A stretch of 64,000 bases of DNA from Chroicocephalus ridibundus (lineage: Eukaryota > Chordata > Aves > Charadriiformes > Laridae): positions 1,860,001 to 1,924,000 of the forward strand of contig NW_026961422.1 of assembly GCF_963924245.1 (NCBI RefSeq), written 5' to 3'. Under the pieces are notes generated by a model. That model saw only the letters and a list, made by a program, of their open reading frames with translations. It was not told the DNA's origin and made no database searches. Both the position numbers and the translations under genes were made by a program. The stretch's first letter is position 1. The number at the start of each line of letters is the position of its first letter. This document shows positions 22,850 through 34,373 of the stretch, one piece after another.

Positions 22850-25730
22850 TCTTGGCACTTTGGATGTGGGACATACAGCGAGATGTTTGCTGCTTTTGCG
22901 TTTGGCTGTTGGGAGATTTACAGCACAAAGACATCTAGTTGATTTGAAGCAGTTCCGAGAAAGTCTAAACATAATCCTCACTTTTCCCTCCTGGCACTTT
23001 CCCTGTAGGAGATACCGCAAGACGTTTCTGTATATTGGGCACAGCGCTCTGCAGGGTGTTAGCAGAGAGTTTCCCGGGACAGTGAAACCCTATATCAGAG
23101 ACACTGAGAAGAAGCCCCAACGTTCCTTCCAGGCACTTTCAGTGTGGGTGCCTTCTCCACATGGTTCCTGGTTTCACTGCAGCTCTGAAGAGAATGTTAG
23201 CAAAGAGGTAATCGGGACAGTGCAAACAGTACTCAAAGACAGGGAGAGCAAGCTCTACATTACTCTCTTGGCACTTTGGATGTGGAACATACAGCGAGAT
23301 GTTTGCTGCTTTTGCGTTTGGCTGTTGGGAGATTTACAGCACAAAGATATCTAGTTGATTTGAAGCAGTTCCGAGAAAGTCTAAACATAATCCTCACTTT
23401 TCCCTCCTGGCACTTTCCCTGTAGGAGATACCGCAAGACGTTTCTGTATATTGGGCACAGCGCTCTGCAGGGTGTTAGCAGAGAGTTTCCCGGGACAGTG
23501 AAACCCTATATCAGAGACACTGAGAAGAAGCCCCAACGTTCCTTCCAGGCGCTTTCAGTGTGGGTGCCTTCTCCACGTGGTTCCTGGTTTCACTGCAGCT
23601 CTGAAGAGAATGTTAGCAAAGAGGTAATCGGGACAGTGCAAACAGTACTCAAAGACAGGGAGAGCAAGCTCTCTCTTGGCACTTTGGATGTGGGACATAC
23701 AGCGAGATGTTTGCTGCTTTTACGTTTGGCTGTTGGGAGATTTACAGCACAAAGATATCTAGTTGATTTGAAGCAGTTCCGAGAAAGTCTAAACATAATC
23801 CTCACTTTTCCCTCCTGGCACTTTCCCTGTAGGAGATACCGCAAGACGTTTCTGTATATTGGGCACAGCGCTCTGCAGGGTGTTAGCAGAGAGTTTCCCG
23901 GGACAGTGAAACCCTATATCAGAGACACTGAGAAGAAGCCCCAATGTTCCCTCCAGGCACTTTCAGTGTGGGTGCCTTCTCCACGTGGTTCCTGGTTTCA
24001 CTGCAGCTCTGAAGAGAATGTAAGCAAAGAGGTAATCGGGACAGCGCAAACAGTACTCAAAGACAGGGAGAGCAAGCTCTCTCTTGGCACTTTGGATGTG
24101 GGACATACAGCGAGATGTTTGTTGCTTTTACATTTGGCTGTTGGGAGATTTACAGCACAAAGATATCTAGTTGATTTGAAGCAGTTCCGAGAAAGTCTAA
24201 ACATAATCCTCACTTTTCCCTCCTGGCACTTTCCCTGTAGGAGATACCGCAAGACGTTTCTGTATATTGGGCACAGCGCTCTGCAGGGTGTTAGCAGAGA
24301 GTTTCCCGGGACAGTGAAACCCTATATCAGAGACACTGAGAAGAAGCCCCAACGTTCCTTCCAGGCACTTTCAGTGTGGGTGCCTTCTCCACGTGGTTCC
24401 TGGTTTCACTGCAGCTCTGAAGAGAATGTTAGCAAAGAGGTAATTGGGACAGCGCAAACAGTACTCAAAGACAGGGAGAGCAAGCTCTACATTACTCTCT
24501 TGGCACTTTGGATGTGGGACATACAGCGAGATGTTTGCTGCTTTTGCGTTTGGCTGTTGGGAGATTTACAGCACAAAGATATCTAGTTGATTTGAAGCAG
24601 TTCCGAGAAAGTCTAAGCATAATCCTCACTTTTCCCTCCTGGCACTTTCCCTGTAGGGGATACCGCAAGACATTTCTGTATATTGGGCACAGCGCTGTGC
24701 AGGGTGTTAGCAGAGACTTTCCCGGGACAGTGAAACCCTATGTCAGAGACACTGAGAAGAAGCCCCAATGTTCCCTCCAGGCACTTTCAGTGTGGGTGCC
24801 TTCTCCACGTGGTTCCTGGTTTCACTGCAGCTCTGAAGAGAATGTAAGCAAAGAGGTAATCGGGACAGCGCAAACAGTACTCAAAGACAGGGAGAGCAAG
24901 CTCTCTCTTGGCACTTTGGATGTGGGACATACAGCGAGATGTTTGCTGCTTTTACATTTGGCTGTTGGGAGATTTACAGCACAAAGATGTCTAGTTGATT
25001 TGAAGCAGTTCCGAGAAAGTCTAAACATAATCCTCACTTTTCCCTCCTGGCACTTTCCCTGTAGGAGATACCGCAAGACGTTTCTGTATATTGGGCACAG
25101 CGCTCTGCAGGGTGTTAGCAGAGAGTTTCCCGGGACAGTGAAACCCTATATCAGAGACACTGAGAAGAAGCCCCAATGTTCCCTCCAGGCACTTTCAGTG
25201 TGGGTGCCTTCTCCACGTGGTTCCTGGTTTCACTGCAGCTCTGAAGAGAATGTTAGCAAAGAGGTAATCGGGACAGTGCAAACAGTACTCAAAGACAGGG
25301 AGAGCAAGCTCTCTCTTGGCACTTTGGATGTGGGACATACAGCGAGATGTTTGCTGCTTTTGCGTTTGGCTGTTGGGAGATTTACAGCACAAAGACATCT
25401 AGTTGATTTGAAGCAGTTCCGAGAAAGTCTAAACATAATCCTCACTTTTCCCTCCTGGCACTTTCCCTGTAGGAGATACCGCAAGACGTTTCTGTATATT
25501 GGGCACAGCGCTCTGCAGGGTGTTAGCAGAGAGTTTCCCGGGACAGTGAAACCCTATATCAGAGACACTGAGAAGAAGCCCCAACGTTCCTTCCAGGCAC
25601 TTTCAGTGTGGGTGCCTTCTCCACATGGTTCCTGGTTTCACTGCAGCTCTGAAGAGAATGTTAGCAAAGAGGTAATCGGGACAGTGCAAACAGTACTCAA
25701 AGACAGGGAGAGCAAGCTCTCTCTTGGCAC
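22850..25730 (+). repeat. S2 segment repeated at 2,464 bp (6 units)
   Basis: The segment around 22850-23260 reappears around 25315-25725, offset 2,464 bp (4x408 + 2x416). Shared private variants are AAAGACATCTAG at about 22929 and 25393, and CCACATGG in place of CCACGTGG at about 23158 and 25622. The flanks at this offset differ: the copy at 22.6 kb has GATGTTTCTG and CACAGCTCT, the copy at 25.1 kb does not. The shared tract is therefore only about 400-500 bp. That would fit gene conversion or a duplication later overwritten. Confidence 0.6.
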
Positions 25731-28700
25731 TTTGGATGTGGGACATACAGCGAGATGTTTGCTGCTTTTACATTTGGCTGTTGGGAGATTTACAGCACAA
25801 AGATATCTAGTTGATTTGAAGCAGTTCCGAGAAAGTCTAAACATAATCCTCACTTTTCCCTCCTGGCACTTTCCCTGTAGGAGACACCGCAAGACGTTTC
25901 TGTATATTGGGCACAGCGCTCTGCAGGGTGTTAGCAGAGAGTTTCCCGGGACAGTGAAACCCTATATCAGAGACACTGAGAAGAAGCCCCAATGTTCCCT
26001 CCAGGCACTTTCAGTGTGGGTGCCTTCTCCACGTGGTTCCTGGTTTCACTGCAGCTCTGAAGAGAATGTTAGCAAAGAGGTAATCGGGACAGTGCAAACA
26101 GTACTCAAAGACAGGGAGAGCAAGCTCTCTCTTGGCACTTTGGATGTGGGACATACAGCGAGATGTTTGTTGCTTTTACATTTGGCTGTTGGGAGATTTA
26201 CAGCACAAAGATATCTAGTTGATTTGAAGCAGTTCCAAGAAAGTCTAAACATAATCCTCACTTTTCCCTCCTGGCACTTTCCCTGTAGGAGATACCGCAT
26301 GACGTTTCTGTATATTGGGCACAGCGCTCTGCAGGGTGTTAGCAGAGAGTTTCCCGGGACAGTGAAACCCTATATCAGAGACACTGAGAAGAAGCCCCAA
26401 CGTTCCTTCCAGGCACTTTCAGTGTGGGTGCCTTCTCCACGGGGTTCCTGGTTTCACTGCAGCTCTGAAGAGAATGTTAGCAAAGAGGTAATTGGGACAG
26501 CGCAAACAGTACTCAAAGACAGGGAGAGCAAGCTCTACATTACTCTCTTGGCACTTTGGATGTGGGACATACAGCGAGATGTTTGCTGCTTTTGCGTTTG
26601 GCTGTTGGGAGATTTACAGCACAAAGATATCTAGTTGATTTGAAGCAGTTCCGAGAAAGTCTAAGCATAATCCTCACTTTTCCCTCCTGGCACTTTCCCT
26701 GTAGGGGATACCGCAAGACATTTCTGTATATTGGGCACAGCGCTGTGCAGGGTGTTAGCAGAGACTTTCCCGGGACAGTGAAACCCTATGTCAGAGACAC
26801 TGAGAAGAAGCCCCAATGTTCCCTCCAGGCACTTTCAGTGTGGGTGCCTTCTCCACGTGGTTCCTGGTTTCACTGCAGCTCTGAAGAGAATGTTAGCAAA
26901 GAGGTAATCGGGACAGTGCAAACAGTACTCAAAGACAGGGAGAGCAAGCTCTCTCTTGGCACTTTGGATGTGGGACATACAGCGAGATGTTTGTTGCTTT
27001 TACATTTGGCTGTTGGGAGATTTACAGCACAAAGATATCTAGTTGATTTGAAGCAGTTCCGAGAAAGTCTAAACATAATCCTCACTTTTCCCTCCTGGCA
27101 CTTTCCCTGTAGGAGATACCGCATGACGTTTCTGTATATTGGGCACAGCGCTCTGCAGGGTGTTAGCAGAGAGTTTCCCGGGACAGTGAAACCCTATATC
27201 AGAGACACTGAGAAGAAGCCCCAACGTTCCTTCCAGGCACTTTCAGTGTGGGTGCCTTCTCCACGTGGTTCCTGGTTTCACTGCAGCTCTGAAGAGAATG
27301 TTAGCAAAGAGGTAATTGGGACAGCGCAAACAGTACTCAAAGACAGGGAGAGCAAGCTCTACATTACTCTCTTGGCACTTTGGATGTGGGACATACAGCG
27401 AGATGTTTGCTGCTTTTGCGTTTGGCTGTTGGGAGATTTACAGCACAAAGATATCTAGTTGATTTGAAGCAGTTCCGAGAAAGTCTAAGCATAATCCTCA
27501 CTTTTCCCTCCTGGCACTTTCCCTGTAGGGGATACCGCAAGACATTTCTGTATATTGGGCACAGCGCTGTGCAGGGTGTTAGCAGAGAGTTTCCCGGGAC
27601 AGTGAAACCCTATGTCAGAGACACTGAGAAGAAGCCCCAATGTTCCCTCCAGGCACTTTCAGTGTGGGTGCCTTCTCCACGTGGTTCCTGGTTTCACTGC
27701 AGCTCTGAAGAGAATGTTAGCAAAGAGGTAATCGGGACAGCGCAAACAGTACTCAAAGACAGGGAGAGCAAGCTCTCTCTTGGCACTTTGGATGTGGGAC
27801 ATACAGCGAGATGTTTGCTGCTTTTACATTTGGCTGTTGGGAGATTTACAGCACAAAGATGTCTAGTTGATTTGAAGCAGTTCCGAGAAAGTCTAAACAT
27901 AATCCTCACTTTTCCCTCCTGGCACTTTCCCTGTAGGAGATACCGCAAGATGTTTCTGTATATTGGGCACAGCGCTCTGCAGGGTGTTAGCAGAGAGTTT
28001 CCCAGGACAGTGAAACCCTATATCAGAGACACTGAGAAGAAGCCCCAATGTTCCCTCCAGGCACTTTCAGTGTGGGTGCCTTCTCCACGTGGTTCCTGGT
28101 TTCACTGCAGCTCTGAAGAGAATGTTAGCAAAGAGGTAATCGGGACAGTGCAAACAGTACTCAAAGACAGGGAGAGCAAGCTCTACATTACTCTCTTGGC
28201 ACTTTGGATGTGGGACATACAGCGAGATGTTTGCTGCTTTTGCGTTTGGCTGTTGGGAGATTTACAGCACAAAGATATCTAGTTGATTTGAAGCAGTTCC
28301 GAGAAAGTCTAAACATAATCCTCACTTTTCCCTCCTGGCACTTTCCCTGTAGGAGATACCGCAAGACATTTCTGTATATTGGGCACAGCGCTCTGCAGGG
28401 TGTTAGCAGAGAGTTTCCCGGGACAGTGAAACCCTATATCAGAGACACTGAGAAGAAGCCCCAATGTTCCCTCCAGGCACTTTCAGTGTGGGTGCCTTCT
28501 CCACGTGGTTCCTGGTTTCACTGCAGCTCTGAAGAGAATGTTAGCAAAGAGGTAATCGGGACAGTGCAAACAGTACTCAAAGACAGGGAGAGCAAGATCT
28601 ACATTACTCTCTTGGCACTTTGGATGTGGGACATACAGCGAGATGTTTGCTGCTTTTGCGTTTGGCTGTTGGGAGATTTACAGCACAAAGATATCTAGTT

Positions 28701-31700
28701 GATTTGAAGCAGTTCCGAGAAAGTCTAAGCATAATCCTCACTTTTCCCTCCTGGCACTTTCCCTGTAGGGGATACCGCAAGACAATTCTGTATATTGGGT
28801 ACAGCGCTGTGCAGGGTGTTAGCAGAGACTTTCCCGGGACAGTGAAACCCTATGTCAGAGACACTGAGAAGAAGCCCCAATGTTCCCTCCAGGCACTTTC
28901 AGTGTGGGTGCCTTCTCCACGTGGTTCCTGGTTTCCCTGCAGCTCTGAAGAGAATGTTAGCAAAGAGGTAATCGGGACAGTGCAAACAGTACTCAAAGAC
29001 AGGGAGAGCAAGCTCTCTCTTGGCACTTTGGATGTGGGACATACAGCGAGATGTTTGCTGCTTTTACATTTGGCTGTTGGGAGATTTACAGCACAAAGAT
29101 ATCTAGTTGATTTGAAGCAGTTCCGAGAAAGTCTAAACATAATCCTCACTTTTCCCTCCTGGCACTTTCCCTGTAGGAGATACCGCAAGACGTTTCTGTA
29201 TATTGGGCACAGCGCTCTGCAGGGTGTTAGCAGAGAGTTTCCCGGGACAGTGAAACCCTATATCAGAGACACTGAGAAGAAGCCCCAATGTTCCCTCCAG
29301 GCACTTTCAGTGTGGGTGCCTTCTCCACGTGGTTCCTGGTTTCACTGCAGCTCTGAAGAGAATGTTAGCAAAGAGGTAATCGGGACAGTGCAAACAGTAC
29401 TCAAAGACAGGGAGAGCAAGCTCTACATTACTCTCTTGGCACTTTGGATGTGGGACATACAGCGAGATGTTTGCTGCTTTTGCGTTTGGCTGTTGGGAGA
29501 TTTACAGCACAAAGATATCTAGTTGATTTGAAGCAGTTCCGAGAAAGTCTAAACATAATCCTCACTTTTCCCTCCTGGCACTTTCCCTGTAGGAGATACC
29601 GCAAGACATTTCTGTATATTGGGCACAGTGCTGTGCAGGGTGTTAGCAGAGAGTTTCCCGGGACAGTGAAACCCTATATCAGAGACACTGAGAAGAAGCC
29701 CCAATGTTCCCTCCAGGCACTTTCAGTGTGGGTGCCTTCTCCACGTGGTTCCTGGTTTCACTGCAGCTCTGAAGAGAATGTTAGCAAAGAGGTAATCGGG
29801 ACAGTGCAAACAGTACTCAAAGACAGGGAGAGCAAGCTCTCTCTTGGCACTTTGGATGTGGGACATACAGCGAGATGTTTGCTGCTTTTGCGTTTGGCTG
29901 TTGGGAGATTTACAGCACAAAGATATCTAGTTGATTTGAAGCAGTTCCGAGAAAGTCTAAACATAATCCTCACTTTTCCCTCCTGGCACTTTCCCTGTAG
30001 GGGATACCGCAAGACATTTCTATATATTGGGCACAGCGCTGTGCAGGGTGTTAGCAGAGAGTTTCCCAGGACAGTGAAACCCTATATCAGAGACACTGAG
30101 AAGAAGCCCCAATGTTCCCTCCAGGCACTTTCAGTGTGGGTGCCTTCTCCACGTGGTTCCTGGTTTCACTGCAGCTCTGAAGAGAATGTTAGCAAAGAGG
30201 TAATCGGGACAGTGCAAACAGTACTCAAAGACAGGGAGAGCAAGCTCTACATTACTCTCTTGGCACTTTGGATGTGGGACATACAGCGAGATGTTTGCTG
30301 CTTTTGCGTTTGGCTGTTGGGAGATTTACAGCACAAAGATATCTAGTTGATTTGAAGCAGTTCCAAGAAAGTCTAAGCATAATCCTCACTTTTCCCTCCT
30401 GGCACTTTCCCTGTAGGGGATACCGCAAGACATTTCTGTATATTGGGCACAGCGCTGTGCAGGGTGTTAGCAGAGAGTTTCCCGGGACAGTGAAACCCTA
30501 TGTCAGAGACACTGAGAAGAAGCCCCAATGTTCCCTCCAGGCACTTTCAGTGTGGGTGCCTTCTCCACGTGGTTCCTGGTTTCACTGCAGCTCTGAAGAG
30601 AATGTTAGCAAAGAGGTAATCGGGACAGTGCAAACAGTACTCAAAGACAGGGAGAGCAAGCTCTCTCTTGGCACTTTGGATGTGGGACATACAGCGAGAT
30701 GTTTGTTGCTTTTACATTTGGCTGTTGGGAGATTTACAGCACAAAGATATCTAGTTGATTTGAAGCAGTTCCGAGAAAGTCTAAGCATAATCCTCACTTT
30801 TCCCTCCTGGCACTTTCCCTGTAGGGGATACCGCAAGACATTTCTGTATATTGGGCACAGCGCTGTGCAGGGTGTTAGCAGAGACTTTCCCGGGACAGTG
30901 AAACCCTATGTCAGAGACACTGAGAAGAAGCCCCAATGTTCCCTCCAGGCACTTTCAGTGTGGGTGCCTTCTCCACGTGGTTCCTGGTTTCACTGCAGCT
31001 CTGAAGAGAATGTTAGCAAAGAGGTAATCGGGACAGCGCAAACAGTACTCAAAGACAGGGAGAGCAAGCTCTCTCTTGGCACTTTGGATGTGGGACATAC
31101 AGCGAGATGTTTGCTGCTTTTGCGTTTGGCTGTTGGGAGATTTACAGCACAAAGATATCTAGTTGATTTGAAGCAGTTCCGAGAAAGTCTAAGCATAATC
31201 CTCACTTTTCCCTCCTGGCACTTTCCCTGTAGGGGATACCGCAAGACAATTCTGTATATTGGGTACAGCGCTGTGCAGGGTGTTAGCAGAGACTTTCCCG
31301 GGACAGTGAAACCCTATGTCAGAGACACTGAGAAGAAGCCCCAATGTTCCCTCCAGGCACTTTCAGTGTGGGTGCCTTCTCCACGTGGTTCCTGGTTTCA
31401 CTGCAGCTCTGAAGAGAATGTTAGCAAAGAGGTAATCGGGACAGTGCAAACAGTACTCAAAGACAGGGAGAGCAAGCTCTCTCTTGGCACTTTGGATGTG
31501 GGACATACAGCGAGATGTTTGCTGCTTTTGCGTTTGGCTGTTGGGAGATTTACAGCACAAAGATATCTAGTTGATTTGAAGCAGTTCCGAGAAAGTCTAA
31601 ACATAATCCTCACTTTTCCCTCCTGGCACTTTCCCTGTAGGAGATACCGCAAGACGTTTCTGTATATTGGGCACAGCGCTCTGCAGGGTGTTAGCAGAGA

Positions 31701-33957
31701 GTTTCCCGGGACAGTGAAACCCTGTATCAGAGACACTGAGAAGAAGCCCCAATGTTCCCTCCAGGCACTTTCAGTGTGGGTGCCTTCTCCACGTGGTTCC
31801 TGGTTTCACTGCAGCTCTGAAGAGAATGTTAGCAAAGAGGTAATCGGGACAGTGCAAACAGTACTCAAAGACAGGGAGAGCAAGCTCTCTCTTGGCACTT
31901 TGGATGTGGGACATACAGCGAGATGTTTGCTGCTTTTGCGTTTGGCTGTTGGGAGATTTACAGCACAAAGATATCTAGTTGATTTGAAGCAGTTCCGAGA
32001 AAGTCTAAACATAATCCTCACTTTTCCCTCCTGGCACTTTCCCTGTAGGGGATACCGCAAGACATTTCTATATATTGGGCACAGCGCTGTGCAGGGTGTT
32101 AGCAGAGAGTTTCCCGGGACAGTGAAACCCTATATCAGAGACACTGAGAAGAAGCCCCAATGTTCCCTCCAGGCACTTTCAGTGTGGGTGCCTTCTCCAC
32201 GTGGTTCCTGGTTTCACTGCAGCTCTGAAGAGAATGTTAGCAAAGAGGTAATCGGGACAGTGCAAACAGTACTCAAAGACAGGGAGAGCAAGCTCTACAT
32301 TACTCTCTTGGCACTTTGGATGTGGGACATACAGCGAGATGTTTGCTGCTTTTGCGTTTGGCTGTTGGGAGATTTACAGCACAAAGATATCTAGTTGATT
32401 TGAAGCAGTTCCGAGAAAGTCTAAACATAATCCTCACTTTTCCCTCCTGGCACTTTCCCTGTAGGAGATACCGCAAGACGTTTCTGTATATTGGGCACAG
32501 CGCTCTGCAGGGTGTTAGCAGAGAGTTTCCCGGGACAGTAAAACCCTATATCAGAGACACTGAGAAGAAGCCCCAATGTTCCCTCCAGGCACTTTCAGTG
32601 TGGGTGCCTTCTCCACGTGGTTCCTGGTTTCACTGCAGCTCTGAAGAGAATGTTAGCAAAGAGGTAATCGGGACAGCGCAAACAGTACTCAAAGACAGGG
32701 AGAGCAAGCTCTCTCTTGGCACTTTGGATGTGGGACATACAGCGAGATGTTTGCTGCTTTTGCGTTTGGCTGTTGGGAGATTTACAGCACAAAGATATCT
32801 AGTTGATTTGAAGCAGTTCCGAGAAAGTCTAAACATAATCCTCACTTTTCCCTCCTGGCACTTTCCCTGTAGGAGATACCGCAAGACGTTTCTGTATATT
32901 GGGCACAGCGCTCTGCAGGGTGTTAGCAGAGAGTTTCCCGGGACAGTGAAACCCTGTATCAGAGACACTGAGAAGAAGCCCCAATGTTCCCTCCAGGCAC
33001 TTTCAGTGTGGGTGCCTTCTCCACGTGGTTCCTGGTTTCACTGCAGCTCTGAAGAGAATGTTAGCAAAGAGGTAATCGGGACAGTGCAAACAGTACTCAA
33101 AGACAGGGAGAGCAAGCTCTACATTACTCTCTTGGCACTTTGGATGTGGGACATACAGCGAGATGTTTGCTGCTTTTGCGTTTGGCTGTTGGGAGATTTA
33201 CAGCACAAAGATATCTAGTTGATTTGAAGCAGTTCCGAGAAAGTCTAAACATAATCCTCACTTTTCCCTCCTGGCACTTTCCCTGTAGGAGATACCGCAA
33301 GACATTTCTGTATATTGGGCACAGTGCTGTGCAGGGTGTTAGCAGAGAGTTTCCCGGGACAGTGAAACCCTATATCAGAGACACTGAGAAGAAGCCCCAA
33401 TGTTCCCTCCAGGCACTTTCAGTGTGGGTGCCTTCTCCACGTGGTTCCTGGTTTCACTGCAGCTCTGAAGAGAATGTTAGCAAAGAGGTAATCGGGACAG
33501 TGCAAACAGTACTCAAAGACAGGGAGAGCAAGCTCTCTCTTGGCACTTTGGATGTGGGACATACAGCGAGATGTTTGCTGCTTTTGCGTTTGGCTGTTGG
33601 GAGATTTACAGCACAAAGATATCTAGTTGATTTGAAGCAGTTCCGAGAAAGTCTAAACATAATCCTCACTTTTCCCTCCTGGCACTTTCCCTGTAGGGGA
33701 TACCGCAAGACATTTCTATATATTGGGCACAGCGCTGTGCAGGGTGTTAGCAGAGAGTTTCCCGGGACAGTGAAACCCTATATCAGAGACACTGAGAAGA
33801 AGCCCCAATGTTCCCTCCAGGCACTTTCAGTGTGGGTGCCTTCTCCACGTGGTTCCTGGTTTCACTGCAGCTCTGAAGAGAATGTTAGCAAAGAGGTAAT
33901 CGGGACAGTGCAAACAGTACTCAAAGACAGGGAGAGCAAGCTCTACATTACTCTCTT

Positions 33958-34096
33958 GGCACTTTGGATGTGGGACATACAGCGAGATGTTTGCTGCTTT
34001 TGCGTTTGGCTGTTGGGAGATTTACAGCACAAAGATATCTAGTTGATTTGAAGCAGTTCCGAGAAAGTCTAAACATAATCCTCACTTTTCCCTCCT
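33958..34096 (+). repeat. S2 subunit A, 139 bp
   Basis: First third of the representative unit. It contains GGATGTGGGACATACAGCGAG, a T/G-rich stretch near 33990-34012 where TTGCGTTTGG alternates with TTACATTTGG between copies, the 8-bp palindrome AGATATCT near 34034, and AAGCAGTTCCGAGAAAG. The end of A, and the start of A after C, are the parts of S2 that best match satellite 1. Confidence 0.85.
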
Positions 34097-34235
34097 GGCA
34101 CTTTCCCTGTAGGAGATACCGCAAGACGTTTCTGTATATTGGGCACAGCGCTCTGCAGGGTGTTAGCAGAGAGTTTCCCGGGACAGTAAAACCCTATATC
34201 AGAGACACTGAGAAGAAGCCCCAATGTTCCCTCCA
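34097..34235 (+). repeat. S2 subunit B, 139 bp
   Basis: Middle third of the representative unit. From TGTTAGCAGAGAG onward, 58 bases align without gaps to subunit C with about 41 identities by my count, including GGGACAGTG in both. It carries the palindrome TCCCGGGA in most copies. Two linked variant forms alternate through the array: GTAGGAGATA / GACGTTT / GCTCTGCAG and GTAGGGGATA / GACATTT / GCTGTGCAG. The second often goes with GAGACTTTCCC instead of GAGAGTTTCCC. Mixed forms occur, which indicates exchange between units. Confidence 0.85.
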
Positions 34236-34373
34236 GGCACTTTCAGTGTGGGTGCCTTCTCCACGTGGTTCCTGGTTTCACTGCAGCTCTGAAGAGAATG
34301 TTAGCAAAGAGGTAATCGGGACAGTGCAAACAGTACTCAAAGACAGGGAGAGCAAGCTCTACATTACTCTCTT
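34236..34373 (+). repeat. S2 subunit C, 138 bp
   Basis: Last third of the representative unit. It holds CCACGTGG, CTGCAGCTCTGAAGAG, TGTTAGCAAAGAG and GGGACAGTG. In 41 of 126 periods this subunit is 130 bp, because ACATTACT is missing between two CTCT runs near its end. That is a likely slippage deletion between short direct repeats. Two copies lose one more base at the same place, near 55532 and 58027. Confidence 0.85.

Larger units (their letters stand above)
33958..34373 (+). repeat. Representative 416-bp S2 unit (A-B-C trimer)
   Basis: A full-length unit starting at GGCACTTTGG and ending just before the next GGCACTTTGG at 34374. It divides into three subunits that all begin with GGCACTTT: A 33958-34096 (139 bp), B 34097-34235 (139 bp) and C 34236-34373 (138 bp). 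Each subunit ends in a pyrimidine-rich tract (TTCCCTCCT, TTCCCTCCA and ACTCTCTT). The equal spacing and matching ends show that the present unit grew by triplication of a monomer of about 139 bp, followed by divergence and re-amplification as a trimer. Confidence 0.9.

Noticed and set aside
24508..26634. Long open frame of 708 codons (and similar frames of 300-544 codons) across S2
   Set aside because: The frame stays open only because 408 is divisible by three, and it ends at each 416-bp unit. The translation is a plain repeat of the satellite unit, both strands are open in places, and stop positions follow indels rather than any coding constraint.
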